From Heliocidaris tuberculata (taxonomy: Eukaryota > Echinodermata > Echinoidea > Camarodonta > Echinometridae): a stretch of DNA of 64,000 nucleotides. The stretch lies in contig CM046850.1 in assembly GCA_025618425.1 (NCBI GenBank), forward strand, positions 28,428,987 through 28,492,986, in the 5' to 3' direction. Position numbers and translations under genes: made by a program. Shown piece after piece: positions 38,865-50,735 of this stretch (position 1 is the first letter of the stretch; each line of letters starts with the position of its first letter). Under the pieces are notes generated by a model. That model did not search any database, was not told the origin of the DNA, and saw only the letters and a list, made by a program, of their open reading frames with translations.

Positions 38865-39236
38865 GATTATGTTACTTTCATTCACGAATTAAAATGTCTT
38901 TTAACCAATTCATCTTATTCGGTAATTCATTGCACAGGGAATGCCTACTAAGAGTTGGTATACTGGATTAGTTCCTGTTATGCTAGAGCATAACAGGAAA
39001 TTTCTCAAGAGAATTAGGCTATAATGTTGTTATGATATAGGGAAAAAAAAGATCATAAAATGTTATCAATATCGTTCATATTTCCTGACGCAATCATACA
39101 GTGAGTTTGCGATCCCTTATTCCATGAAGCCAAAGCCGTTGTTTTTTCCTGAGCGGTATCTCCATTTCATATATAAAATATTTTATGTGTAAGTTAATTA
39201 CAACACCTATAACCACCAAAAGATGTTTACAAGGAA

Positions 39237-39359
39237 CAGAAGCGGCGGAACGTCGGGCTCGGACAATGGAAATGTGGGGGGGGGGCACCTTTTGTTGGGC
39301 GGAAAAAAGGTACCCCCTCCCCAATTCCATTGCCCGAGCCCGACGTTCCGCCGCCTCTG
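39237..39359. mobile_element. Short hAT-like MITE (123 bp) with perfect 8-bp duplication
   Basis: The left end CAGAAGCGGCGGAACGTC pairs with GACGTTCCGCCGCCTCTG at the right; pairing continues through GGGCTCGGACAATGG. ACAAGGAA flanks at 39229-39236 and 39360-39367. A related fragment sits in oxidase intron 4 (22571-22641). Confidence 0.88.
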
Positions 39360-39367
39360 ACAAGGAA

Positions 39368-40647
39368 TAACCTTACAAATCATGTGTACTACCAGTCTGT
39401 TTGCTCAGTAAGCAATCTCTTCTATTCAGCGGCGACAAATGAAAATGACATATTAGACGCATCAAGATTGAATTATAAGAAAAGAAGTAAACATCTCTTA
39501 CATTACTATGAAAAAATCTAGGAACGAGTAGAACAACCTCCCCCCCCCCCCCCCCCCCCCTTATTCTGTTATGTTTTTCATATTTTTGTCCTGGCTGAAA
39601 TGCACCTCCTTTCCCAGTGACTGCTATACGAGCGGACTTTTGGATCAAAGTGAGGGCGCCCTTATCAGATATTATTTTACAACTCATTTTTTGTCCCTAT
39701 AAACCAGCTTTTTATTTTCTAATATGAAAAGTAACGTGCTATGATCTCGATAATTTCATTTTGCAACAAATTTTATGTATCCTATGAAATTAATTAACCC
39801 GAAAAGGTTGTTTTTATTATACTGGATGGCGGCCATTTTGGATTGGTGCATTTTACACGAGTATCTTTTAAAAATCTCGAGGGCTCCTCGGCTAATATTG
39901 ATTAGTAGGCCACAAGAAGTTCATGCGAAATTTGGTAGGCCCTACTTTTGTCCACTCTGTCACGAAGATTTCCCCAAGCCACCCCTACTAATCCGACCCT
40001 TACGCGAAAATAAAAACAGAACAATTACTTTAGCTTATAAAAAGTCTGAACATAAGGTCCCATTGCTCTTTGGTAGGTATTTTTTAATCTATTAATATCA
40101 ATATTGAGAAAGTGTTCCAAATTTACAACGTAATAAAGTGAAATAATTTTGCTCTTTAAAAAAGTGATAAATATGTTTGGCAGTTAACACCAACTGTAGT
40201 AGTAGGTTTGATTGATAACTGAAATGGGGTAGTTAGAGGCTAATCAAATGAGTAATTACATACTGCAAATCAAGATAATTTGATATAATAACGGAGTATA
40301 CAACTCTAATAAAGTACATGTTAAAACAAACAAAAAGTTCACAATTTTACCTTTGCCCCTCAAACTCATAATGCAGCAAATTCATGCGCCTTGTGGTAGT
40401 TTCCAGAAAAAAAATGTTTATGAAGCAAGTCCTGTTCCTTAATTGCTGGACCAAACATAAAAGTCAACACGATAGCCTAGCTTTCTGTATGATCATCTAA
40501 CTTGCGGAAAGCGAGCAGCCGAATGCAAAAATTATCAGCAATCCTTATTTGAGAGGTGTTAAACTTGTCCACATGCCACTCCTAAATTGCTGTCGTAGTG
40601 ATTGCGACAACGCGAAACAAAAATAACACTGTCATAGGCTAGCCCAT
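39368..40647. other. Non-coding stretch
   Basis: No gene recognised. A poly-C run of about 20 lies at 39540-39560. Confidence 0.4.
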
Positions 40648-40981
40648 ATTATAAAACGGGTTCAAGAATGTAGCCATCCTGATTGGTCAAATAACACCAC
40701 GTGACCGTGCAAAAAAAAGTACTAACGCACGGCGAGGGGACTAACGCACGGCTAATCCGGATCAAACACTAAGATTGCAAGAAAACACTAAGATTGTAGA
40801 CCCGTTTTATAAAACTTTTAATACATGGTTGTGAGTTCGTGCGATCCAGCAACACGCAGGTTTTTATCGTGGTGTCTAACACACTCGGCTACGCCTCGTG
40901 CGTTAGTACACCACGATAAAGATAAAAACCTTTGTGTTGCCAGATCGCACTGACGCACTCCCCATGTATTAATAGTATAAT
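40648..40981 (-). repeat. 338-bp foldback repeat family, copy 3 (reversed)
   Basis: Reverse orientation of the units at 4501 and 31735: it opens with ATTATAAAACGGGTTCAAG and closes with CATGTATTAATAGTATAAT. The hairpin arms carry small differences, including a GATAAA insertion near 40918. Confidence 0.8.
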
Positions 40982-41192
40982 ATACACCCTACCAGAGGAG
41001 ATGGGCACGAATGATCTTGTTATGACCCGTGAGAGTTGCCAATTTGATATCTGTGGCAAGGGGGGGGGGGGGCCACTGAATAATTATTAATCATGGGAGA
41101 TATTTTTTAAACAAAGCTATCAATGACTTAGACACATTTTGTATTTGATTTGGATCAGCCTTGTTTATTTTTAATGTCACTAGAGCATCCTA

Positions 41193-41216
41193 AGCTATGG
41201 TCACAACCCCCCCCCC

Positions 41217-41249
<33 letters not shown>

Positions 41250-41755
41250 GGCATGCTCGGCGGCCGGGCGGCGAGTTTTTAGCCAATTTCGCCCTGGCAT
41301 GGCTGGTTTTTAGGGCATCGCTCGGTCGATGCTGAAGTTTTAATAGCGCGGAGTTAAAATTCTGCCCACTTTTCACCCGCCGCTCCTTGTTTAATCGTGC
41401 GGTCGTCGTCGAGCGATTCAGGTTAGAAAAAAAAATCGAAGCTGCTAGACTAAAGGTTGCCGAACGGTCGCTGGGAGATCGCTGGGAGATCGGTAGGTCA
41501 CCGGGCGGCGCGTCCAAAATCGGCCGGTGGCCAGTTGGAGACCGCCCAGGAATCGGTGGGTAGTCAGTCGCTCACTGCCCGGACGCCTCCCCGAGAAGCT
41601 CCCCCGATTCCGCACAGTTTTGACCTAAAATTGACCGGCGACCGACAGGAAATCGACAGGGCACCGCCCCGGCTTCGCTGGGGATTTACAGCCCGCTCGA
41701 CTTCTCTGGGCAGGCTACAAATCGGTCGGTAGCCGCTCTGATTTGTGACCAAAGC
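41193..41755. repeat. GC-rich foldback element with GCTATGGTCACA ends, copy 1
   Basis: Begins GCTATGGTCACAA and ends in a diverged complement, TTTGTGACCAAAGC. The body is strikingly GC-rich against an AT-rich background and includes CGGCGAGTTTTTAGCCAATT and CAGCCCGCTCGACTTCTC. Both also occur, reversed, in 47320-47732. This copy carries a poly-C/poly-A expansion near 41209-41246. Open frames in it are composition artefacts. Confidence 0.7.
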
Positions 41756-41982
41756 ATTAATGATGGAAAGGGTTCATTATCGTGCACAAACAAAACTACT
41801 TACTATAAATGGAATGCGTTACTCTGGCAACGAATATCACTTGCATCAAATTTCAACAGAAGTAATCCGGCAAGCCTAATCTGACGTGTATCAACAACAT
41901 GACCCATGACTTTTTAAAGGGCATAGCATAGATGGCCCGGGAGAGAGATGGAGAAGGAGGGAGAACGAGAAAGTCAGAGGGA

Positions 41983-41984
<2 letters not shown>

Positions 41985-42030
<46 letters not shown>

Positions 42031-43082
42031 GTGAGCAGGCGCGCCGGAAGCAGTTTGGGATTGGGGGGGGGGGGGAAACATTCAAGGGGGCTCACCTTTC
42101 AAGGGCTCATGTCTTCTCACCCCTAAAAAAACACACACGCTTTCCCACCCTCTCACAACAATACAGATCCTACTGCTAAATCAAAATTTTACTCAAAAAT
42201 TCTCTGACAAGCATTTTTGGGGTGTATTTTTACTCGAAAATTCTCTGACAAGCATTTTTGGGGTGTATTTTTACTCGAAAATTCTCTGACAAGCAAAAAA
42301 AACAACAAAACACCAGAATTATGCTAAAATTCTGCTAAATTTTGTCAAATTATGCTAAAGCGGTCAAAATTCTGCCAGAAAGCAGAATTCTGCCAACTCT
42401 GGCAACCTTGCGTCTAATACAAAACTTCCACTACGTTAAAGTTTAAAGTTTGAATGCTTTATCTGTCTTCAGTGATCTCCATGAATACGAAAAATGAATA
42501 CAAAGGCTTACAATTACGTAATAAAGCAATCAAGCTTTTAATATACACACGATTTTTACTCCTTTACTACTGATTTTTTTTTTTTTATGGGGGGGGGGGG
42601 GCTTTTTTGGGGGGGCGAAAATGCATTTTGCCCCCTACTTTTTTGTTTGGGGGCGACTGCCCCCCTGCCCCCCCCCCCCCACTTCCGGCGCCTATGTGGG
42701 TGAGCCAAAAAGAGTTAGAATGGGAGAAGATGAGAGTTGGCTAAAACAAAAAAAAAACAAAAAAAAAACACGAAAAAGAGAAGAGAAATGAAAGAAAGAT
42801 TCTTAGAGCGGGAGAGGGAGACATGCTGATGGCAGTGGCGGATCTACGGGGGGGGGGGGTTTAGGGGGTTTAAACCCCCCCCCCCCCCCCCCCCTTGGGC
42901 TGCCAAGTAAACATTTAATGTGCATAGGAAAACCAACAAAAAAAAGAGAAAAAATAGAGCATGCAACTATGCTTAAAATCGCAAGCTGGCAACCCTAAAA
43001 ATGAAAAATCTCCCTACTGTGGGAGGGGGGTATCCCCCCTCCCACACCCTCCCCCCTTGGAAAAAAAGCTAGATCCGCCCCT
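41985..43082. repeat. (GA)n, 41-bp tandem repeat and a hAT-like copy
   Basis: (AG)n covers 41985-42027. A 41-bp unit containing TCTCTGACAAGCATTTTTGG repeats about 2.5 times at 42199-42297. A hAT-like unit lies at about 42833-43082, with ends CAGTGGCGGATCTA and TAGATCCGCCCCTG; only GATGG is shared by its flanks. Further (TG)n lies at about 43313-43362. The interval 43083-44562 holds no recognisable gene. Confidence 0.6.
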
Positions 43083-44562
43083 GGATGGAGATGAGAGGGA
43101 TAAATGGATAGAGATGGGAAGAGAGGAAGGATATAATATAGATAAAGGAGGAGAGAAAGAAAAAGAAAAGCTAGTATAGTAGTATGATAACTAGAAAGAA
43201 AGACAGTGAGAGATCTATAGAGACGGTAAAATAGATAGGTATAATAGAGAGGTAACGGTACAACGCGAAGGGAAATAAAAAGGTTGGAAGGGATAAGGCC
43301 AGTATTCCGGAGGTGTGTGTGTGGGGTGTGTGCGTGTGTGTGTGTGCGTGTGTGTGTGTGTGAGCATGGGCATGGACCTACTGGTAGGTCTCACCTCTAG
43401 ATAGATGGTGGATAGAGATGAGGAGGTCGAGATGAGGGGGTCTTGACTGATCCATAGCATAGGCTAACTAAAATTAGTGTCAGTCGGTCAAGCCCAAAAT
43501 TATGAGCGTCATTTCTGTTCGATTCTCCCATTTGTGTATAATTTTCCTGCGGTGCGATTTTCATTCACGCAAAATGCATAGGGCAATTGGGGCTGCAGTT
43601 GTGTTGCTAGACTTGGCTATCTGACTTGATATAATGACGTCACCGAATCTAAGAAATTTGTTTAATATGTCGTCTGAGATGTCGTCTGAGCTGAGAATAA
43701 GTGCTTAACGTTTTTAGAATACTGCTAGGGCATATTCTTAAAGCAGACAAATTCTTAGAAAATTTTCTTAAACTTAAGAAAAAATGTTCTAGAAGTTTAT
43801 TGAACATATGGAAAAGTTGCGCGTATCTGCTCCATATACGCCCCGCCGAATCCCGTTTAACACCGGAAATGAACATCGAAAACAGCGCTTTTTGATGAAA
43901 TGACTATAATTACGTAAAATTAGTCATGTTTTTCCCAAAACTTCAACTTTTTCAGCTTGTCAATGGAGATTGTGCTATTTTCCCCTATTTCTGCGAGTAG
44001 TTGGTACAATCAATGGCCTGCCAAATATCAATGGAGTGTGGTATCAATTTTCTTCGGACGGTTTCTGAAAATAGATATTTACAGTTCTATTTTCATATAA
44101 CAATGATTCTTATTCGTCGAGAGGAAATGGTTGCACTTTTAGCATCCAATCAGGTATAGTTATAACTGGGAGCACTACACACACGCACACCAGCCTGCAC
44201 GCGTCCCTCTACTAGTGTAGAGAGGACTTTCGGTGCGTGTAGCACTTTCTGCGCGTTTTAGGGTTAAACTTTTTCATATGTATACGGCCCCAGATATATA
44301 AGAACGCAATGGTTTATCTTGTCAGTCATTGTACGGTCACTCTTTCTACGGTCAGTGTATTATGGGATATTAAACTAAACACTCTGCTAAAAAAAACGAG
44401 GATTCATGGGCCTCATTTTCCCCATATTGATTAGTTACAATACTTTTGGACAGAAATCTTCATCCATTTTACACATTGCTATTGTTCTTATCGTTGACCC
44501 AGGTCCCATTATTCCATGATCAGATGATTAATCGAGATCTATTTATCTCGTTTACTTTTCAG

Positions 44563-44601
44563 TTTGGTATGACGATTGTTTTCCACGGAATAAACATGTA
44601 A
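44563..44601 (+). pseudogene. Fragment resembling the last exon of a second multicopper oxidase
   Basis: After the acceptor-like sequence TTTACTTTTCAG, the frame reads FGMTIVFHGINM and then TAA. The oxidase gene's last exon starts at the same phase with [11 protein letters not shown]. The GM pair follows the copper-binding HCHxxxH motif in laccases and includes the axial residue. No matching upstream exon ([11 protein letters not shown]) was found between 29 and 44.5 kb. It may be a relic of a tandem duplicate, or a chance match because only 13 codons are involved. Confidence 0.4.
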
Positions 44602-44637
44602 ATTCAAGTTCGTTTGATTTTAAATAAATACAAATAC

Positions 44638-44767
44638 AAATAATAATAATAATAATAATAATAATTATTATTATTATTATAATAATAATCATAACAATAA
44701 TTATAATAGTGATAATAATAATACTAATACTACTACTACTAATAATAATGATAATAATAATAATAAA
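44638..44767. repeat. TAA/ATT microsatellite, retrotransposon target
   Basis: Mixed TAA, ATT and ACT trinucleotides abut the 5' end of the R4/Dong-like element; a short TAA run (46488-46505) follows its 3' end. Confidence 0.85.
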
Positions 44768-46487
44768 GTGCTTGGAGAAGTCACTATCAAGAGAGGAATC
44801 TTTCAAGGAGATAGTTTATCTCCACTATTGTTTGTGATGGCTATGACCCCATTATCACAGGTGCTAAGGAGATCCAGACTTGGATATGAATTCAAAAGCA
44901 AGGCAAAGATTAATCATCTGTTATACATGGATGACTTGAAATTATTTGGGAAGTCGGAGCGCAACATAGATTCTCTTATCAACACTGTTCAAATCTTCAG
45001 TGAAGACATCGGTATGCAGTTTGGGCTGGATAAATGTGCAGTGATCACTCTACAGAGAGGTAAACAAATCAATGGTAGCAGCTTCAGAATGCCAAATGGT
45101 GAAGAGATCAGAGCAATGGGAGCAGACGATACTTACAAATATCTAGGAGTACTAGAGGCAGATCGGGTGAAACACCAAGCTATGAAGAAGAAGACTGAAG
45201 CCGAATACATCAGAAGAGTTCGAAAGGTGCTCAAATCTAAACTCAATGCAGGAAACATAGTCAAAGCTATCGATACATGGGCAGTGGCCCTGTTGAGGTA
45301 CGCTGCAGACATAGTAGACTGGAACCAACAGGAGTTGGATACTTTGGACAGAAAAACAAGGAAATTGTTGACTATGCATGGGATGTTCCACCCCAAGTCT
45401 GATGTAGATAGGCTATATGCGCCAAGAGAGCACGGAGGACGCGGACTCATGGGAGTAGAGGAAACTGTAAGGTATGAAGAACAGAGCTTATACTGCTATA
45501 TTGATGGAAAGATGGATGAAATTATGACTGCCATTAAAGGGTCTATGAAGAAAGGAAAAGACTTGACAGCAAAACAGCTCAAGGCTGATCAGAGAAATGG
45601 GAGACTTGAAGGATGGAAAGGAAAGGTGATGCACGGACAACATCTAAGACAGACAGAGGAATTTGCGGCACCAGAGAGTTGGCAGTGGTTGAAAAGAGGA
45701 AACCTGAAAAGGGAGACTGAAAGTTTGTTAGTTGCTGCTCAGGACCAGGCTTTGAGAACAAACTACAGGAAAGCAAAAATTGAGAAACAGGAAACATCAC
45801 CATCATGCAGAATGTGCCATAGCAAAGATGAAACGGTAATGCATCTTGTGAGTGAATGCAGTAAAATGGCACAGAGTACAAGGGAAGGCATGATAGAGTG
45901 GCTGCTGCAGTCCATTGGGGTCTGGCGAAGAAGTATGAACTACCGCATACAGACAAATGGTACGATCACAGGGCGGATCCCGTGATCGAGAATGAAGATG
46001 TAAAACTTCTGTGGGACTTCAACATCCAAACAGACAAGGTTATACAGGCTAGAAGACCAGACATCATTCTAACGAAAAAGAAGGACAAGGAATGTCTCAT
46101 CATAGACATTGCAATTCCTGGAGACTGCAGGACGTGGAGCAAGGAGGAAGAAAAGATACAAAAGTACAACGACCTGGCATGGGAACTAAGAAGGATATGG
46201 AAGGTGAAGACGAGAGTCATACCAATAGTGATCGGAGCCTTGGGAACAGTGACAACAAGACATAAGAGCTTCCTGGCTGATCTAGGAGTCGACGTATCGT
46301 TTGAAACCATACAGAAAGCAAGCCTGCTCGGGACAGCTCATATTCTGCGAAAGGTCATGGACTAGAATGAAAAGGAGAATTACGAATAAGATGAGGACTT
46401 GTTGAAACAAAGACTAACCCTAAATTTCTGGATGAAATCCGGTTACTTCTTAATTTACCAACTGATCATTAGGTTGTGGACAAATCG
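44768..46487 (+). mobile_element. 5'-truncated R4/Dong-like non-LTR retrotransposon
   Basis: The open frame at 44768-45985 begins inside the reverse-transcriptase domain (IFQGDSLSPLLF), then YMDDLKLF with the catalytic Asp pair. It continues to a CX2CX8HX4C zinc knuckle (about 45808-45861). The next frame, to the stop at 46365, carries the restriction-like endonuclease: RRPDIIL and, 14 residues after that Asp, a second acidic residue in LIIDIAIP. A frameshift near 45870-45890 separates the two. About 120 bp of 3' UTR follow. The domain order, with the endonuclease C-terminal to the RT, marks the older non-LTR lineages, and TAA-repeat flanks are the known target preference of Dong-type R4 elements. 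The N-terminal half is missing, so this copy is inactive. Confidence 0.85.
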
Positions 46488-46505
46488 ATAATAATAATAA
46501 TAATA

Positions 46506-47319
46506 GCTGTTTCTTATATAGCGCCTTACCGGTTACAATGCAGGGGCCGCGGAGCGTTTTTGAAAGTGAGGGGGCTGATCTGATTTCAATCATTAATGAC
46601 AATTTTCGAGCCTTTTTTCTGATTTTTTTAACGTGTCTACTCAAAAAAGTGGGGGGGGGGGGGGGCTGCAGCCCCAAGCCCCGCGGCTCCGCGGCCCTTG
46701 CAATGTAACCGACCAAACGCTTACAGCATTATTACCCCGGTCACTGGATTCAGTTGCGATTCTGCACATTAAATTACAATGCACACACATAATACAAACA
46801 ATGCAAACAATGCAAAGTACAAAATAGATATACAGAAAAAGGAATTCAAATCAAAACGTGGGGGGGAAGTCAATTGACCATAGGTCAATCCCATAAAAAC
46901 ACCCCCCCCCCCCAAAAAAAAAAAAAAAAAAAAAAAGAAGAAGAACATTTAGGAAGTAATTACATCGTAGCAAGAAGAGACGGATAAAAGATACACCACC
47001 AAGAACAAGAGCACTGCAACAAATAAATTCCAACAGGAATAGTTCGTAGAATTTGTGTTGGCTTGTGTGAATTCGCTTTATTTCATCAACCAACGTCAAC
47101 AATTTTCTCAGCAGAATAATTCATCATAACTTGTATGTGCTTATGTACAGCGATACATATCGACCTATAATCTATACTCTATAAAAGTGTAATTTCTACC
47201 CAAAATATATTCAGTCCATTTTCATCACAAGAGACTCCGGAAGTAGTAAGAATAGTGCACTTATACCCACCACCCTGACCACGCAATATGCCAAAGGCAC
47301 TTGAATTACCATAGCTAAT
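46506..47319. other. Non-coding stretch
   Basis: No gene recognised. A repeat with GCAGGGGCCGCGGAGC and its partner GCTCCGCGGCCCTTGCA (46541-46703) forms a short palindromic element around a poly-G run. A poly-C/poly-A run lies near 46904-46936. Confidence 0.45.
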
Positions 47320-47732
47320 GCTATGGTCACAAATCAGGGCGGCGACCGACCGATTTGTAGCCTGCTCGGTCGCCGCTGGAATTTAGGCATCGCCTAACGA
47401 TTTTTGGAGAAGTCGAGCGGGCTGTAAAGCCCCACCGATGCCCTGTCGATTTCCCGTCGGTCGCCGGTCGATTTTAGGTCAAAATCGGGGGATCTTCTCC
47501 GCGCGGCGTCCGAGCAGTGACCGAATGATGACCCACCGAGTCACGGGCACCGAACGTATTTTGGGCGGCGAGTTAAAAGTGGCCAGGCGCCTCTGAAATT
47601 TTAACTCCAGCGGCGACAGAGCGATGCCCTAAAAAACAGGGGTGCCCTGGCGGCCGCCGCTCGGTGTCCGGGCAAAATTGGCTAAAAACTCGCCGAGCGC
47701 TCATGCTGATTTTCTGGGATGTGACCATAGCT
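47320..47732. repeat. GC-rich foldback element with GCTATGGTCACA ends, copy 2
   Basis: The ends GCTATGGTCACA and TGTGACCATAGC are exact complements. The body is reversed relative to 41193-41755 and lacks its poly-C/poly-A expansion. It is very GC-rich (CGGCGACCGACCG-type sequence). Confidence 0.75.
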
Positions 47733-48248
47733 TGAGCTAGGCTACCGATTACTGTGCTCATAATTAAGTGTTAATTAAGGGTCACTTAAGGTCAATTTAA
47801 GGATTCCTTCCTGCAGGGTATACCTATTTATTACAATAGGGTTTTTTTTAAATCGCAAATGTAGATTAAGTTCGATAAACTTCTTGGCAATATATATCCT
47901 CAGAATCATACAATAAAATTGTGATAGTCATATATAATTTAAATTGAAGTCAAATGGATTTTTATATTCAAAGATAGAGCACATATAAATGAAATATTAA
48001 CAACAAAATATATTTGTACAATAAAGTACAAAAGGATTGTTTCAGTTATTATTCATTTCTGTCGCGTTAAATCATAATGTATAGCTAGACATAACAATTA
48101 ATTATGGACTGAACGGCGGCTTATTTAAAAACTGAGCTTGTATGATGAAGGCCCCCTTTCAAGGATAAGCTAAAATAAAAAAGAAATCATTAAATATCAT
48201 TTTTTATCAGTACAGTACATTTGACATTACTACTAAAATACACTATCA
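47733..48248. other. Non-coding AT-rich stretch
   Basis: No gene or clear repeat boundary recognised. Confidence 0.4.
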
Positions 48249-48425
48249 ACACGATAAAAACTATTTTCGAAAAATCAACTGAAGGCAATTTCAATAGCCC
48301 TGTCTATCACCTTTAGAAATGTGCGAACATTACAGTGGCGTATTACGTAATGATTTTTATGGGCAGTACAATAGGCCTTTGAAATTGCCCCTGAGTTTAT
48401 TTTTCGAAAGTAGTTTTTATCGTAT
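48249..48425. repeat. Palindromic MITE with CGATAAAAACTATTTTCGAAA ends
   Basis: The left arm CGATAAAAACTATTTTCGAA pairs with TTCGAAAGTAGTTTTTATCG. GGCAATTTCAATAGCCCTGT inside also appears, diverged, at 61920-61950. Confidence 0.65.
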
Positions 48426-48978
48426 TTATCGTAAACAAAATTGCCGATAAGTGTTCCGAAAATGTTTTAAAAATCTATTGAGGCTAATCACTAAAGATTC
48501 ATGCAGTGGTAATAATTAATATAAAAATGATATTGGCAGTTTGTATAGCGCTCTTATCCACATGCAAGGTGCCAAAGGCGCTTTTAAGCCTGATTAAAAT
48601 TTAGAAATTTTAATCACGCTTCAACTAAGCTAGGCTTCCAATTTCGGTGATTCCTTTCATGATCAGGTACATATTTATTACGCGAGGTAAACAACATATT
48701 ACCGTAATCTGTATATACAGCTTATAATCTGTATATACAGATTACGGTATTCTGTATACACAGATTATAATCTGCAAAGAGCGATATTCCTCTTTTGACA
48801 CACTATCCGGACAAAATATTACTTGAAAGTTTCTTATATGTTTTTAAAACATTTTAGTTCAGGTTTGTATTCAATATAATTAATTTCATTTTCCCTTGAC
48901 GATTCAATAATCAATGAAAGTACATTAGAAACCTTATAAAATAATGTTTGGTGAAGAACTCTTTTATATGTACCATAT

Positions 48979-49014
<36 letters not shown>

Positions 49015-49267
49015 CATATATACGTTTTCCCTGACGAAGGGGGAGGACCCCCGAAAATTTGGAGAATAAATATACTTGGAATTGGCATTCAATGCATTCG
49101 AGTCATCCTTTATTATTTCTCATCATATGCCAATACGTGGAACATCATGAATTTATATGTATACATATATATATATATAAAACATGTGAAACGAATGAGA
49201 GAATAATGGTTGCGTAACTTAAATCAAAGTTCCCTAGAGCTGTCCTACCTTTTTTATTTTTTATTTT
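48426..49267. other. Repeat-derived stretch with AT-rich hairpins and (TA)n
   Basis: A copy of the TTAATCACTAAAG repeat lies at about 48478-48720. Nested hairpins built on CTGTATATACAG lie at 48708-48776. (TA)n lies at about 48980-49022 and 49160-49180. No gene recognised. Confidence 0.5.
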
Positions 49268-49338
49268 TTTGCAAAAGAATCGAACCCGGGTCGTTGGCTT
49301 AGAGCGCCAATGCCTTAACCACAAGATCACGGAGAAGG
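49268..49338 (-). mobile_element. tRNA-like SINE head
   Basis: On the minus strand: A-box-like TGATCTTGTGGTTAAGGC and B-box GGGTTCGATTC with a plausible anticodon arm between. There is no paired acceptor stem, and low-complexity A/T tracts flank it, so a working tRNA gene is unlikely. Confidence 0.55.
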
Positions 49339-49371
49339 GCGAGTAAAAAAAAAATAAATAAAAAATAAAAA

Positions 49372-49373
<2 letters not shown>

Positions 49374-49413
<40 letters not shown>

Positions 49414-50735
49414 TTAGAAATCAACTATCTTTCGTTTTCTCATTCTCACACCGCCGATTACGCCAAGTATTGTTCAGTAGAATTCATGCCACAGTGACAG
49501 TAAGCAGTGAACAATAGGTCCCTGCAGAAAGAGACGGAATATGCGCGTGATGTTGTCTCTCAGATGTTCTGCATGCACTCACATGCGGTCATTTGGTTGT
49601 GTAGAGTGTTCCTCCGGTGTTCCGTCGATATTTATGTTCAGATCTGTTCGAAAATTGACTTTCAAAGGAGGACTGGTATGTTCACTGCTCACTGTGGCAT
49701 GAAATCTGCTATTTATACTACTTTCTGTTTATACAACTCTTTCATCCTGTATTTTTAAAGCATGCTGTGTCGAAAAGAAATGATCCTGCTACCAGGTCTT
49801 GAACTAGAAACTTCAGGGTCTACATAGTGGGAATTCAGAGTTATTGCATTTACAACCATTTCGGCACTATGAACTACACGACATAATAACAAGTACAGCT
49901 ATACATGTTTTAACAATTACACTGTATGAAATTACAATTTCTACTAAACTATGATAATTTACAAGCAAATACTACAGAATGCAAAACACTGAACAGATTT
50001 TATAATCCGATAATTGTTTACAAATAATTAAGCATAAATTCACAACAAATAACCATCAACAGCTACAGAACAGTTCATAATCATTCAGACTGTCAGGAAG
50101 GAGGAGTATTCGAGAAATGTTATCATCTACAGTGTGAGCTAGATGAAGCAGTTTCATGTTCTTTAAATAAGAGGATCCATTTTGAAATCGAGCATAACCA
50201 AGTCTGGAAGGTCTTAATTTCATTTCATATAAGATTTAAAAGTGATTATTAAAGATGTGAATTTTACAAGATTAATGATTTGATTAATGGACCCCTACGG
50301 AAAACAGCATTCTTGCTGATGATGGTCTTTCCATCCCAAAAGTGATAAATAAATAAATAAATAAAAAACAAAATGAAAAAAAAATGCGAAGCATATTCCA
50401 ACAATTTCATGCTCGCAATACACTTACATCATTACATTCTTGATTTAGATCATGTCAAATGGGAATCATTCGAGGGTACTGAATAAAACCCTGCTTTGAT
50501 TTTCGATTGATATGATTAATTTGATTTATCTATTTCTGTTTGATGTTTTGGTTTTTTTTTCTACTGTTGCATGCTTACCAATTATTGACAGAGGGGAGAT
50601 TATTTTTATAGTACAATATAGAGAAAACTGGCAGCTTGTGAATCAAATTTGTCAAATATTCCTGCATTTTAGTGATGAATTAGTACTAAGTCTTAAATCT
50701 TATTATTGATTATCAATAAATGGGGTTCGACGAGA
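49374..50735. other. Non-coding stretch with (TA)n
   Basis: (TA)n covers about 49376-49408. The remainder is AT-rich with no gene recognised. Confidence 0.4.

Noticed and set aside
38970..39001. Perfect hairpin around CCTGTTATGCTAGAGCATAA as a possible terminator or regulatory site
   Set aside because: Short palindrome in a non-coding eukaryotic stretch with no adjacent gene end; nothing supports a function.
41155..41752. Arg/Pro/Ser-rich open frames on both strands
   Set aside because: Composition artefacts of the GC-rich foldback, whose second copy at 47320-47732 does not preserve the frames.
45133..46310. Minus-strand open frames of 105-125 residues
   Set aside because: Antisense shadows of the R4/Dong-like reverse transcriptase and endonuclease frames.
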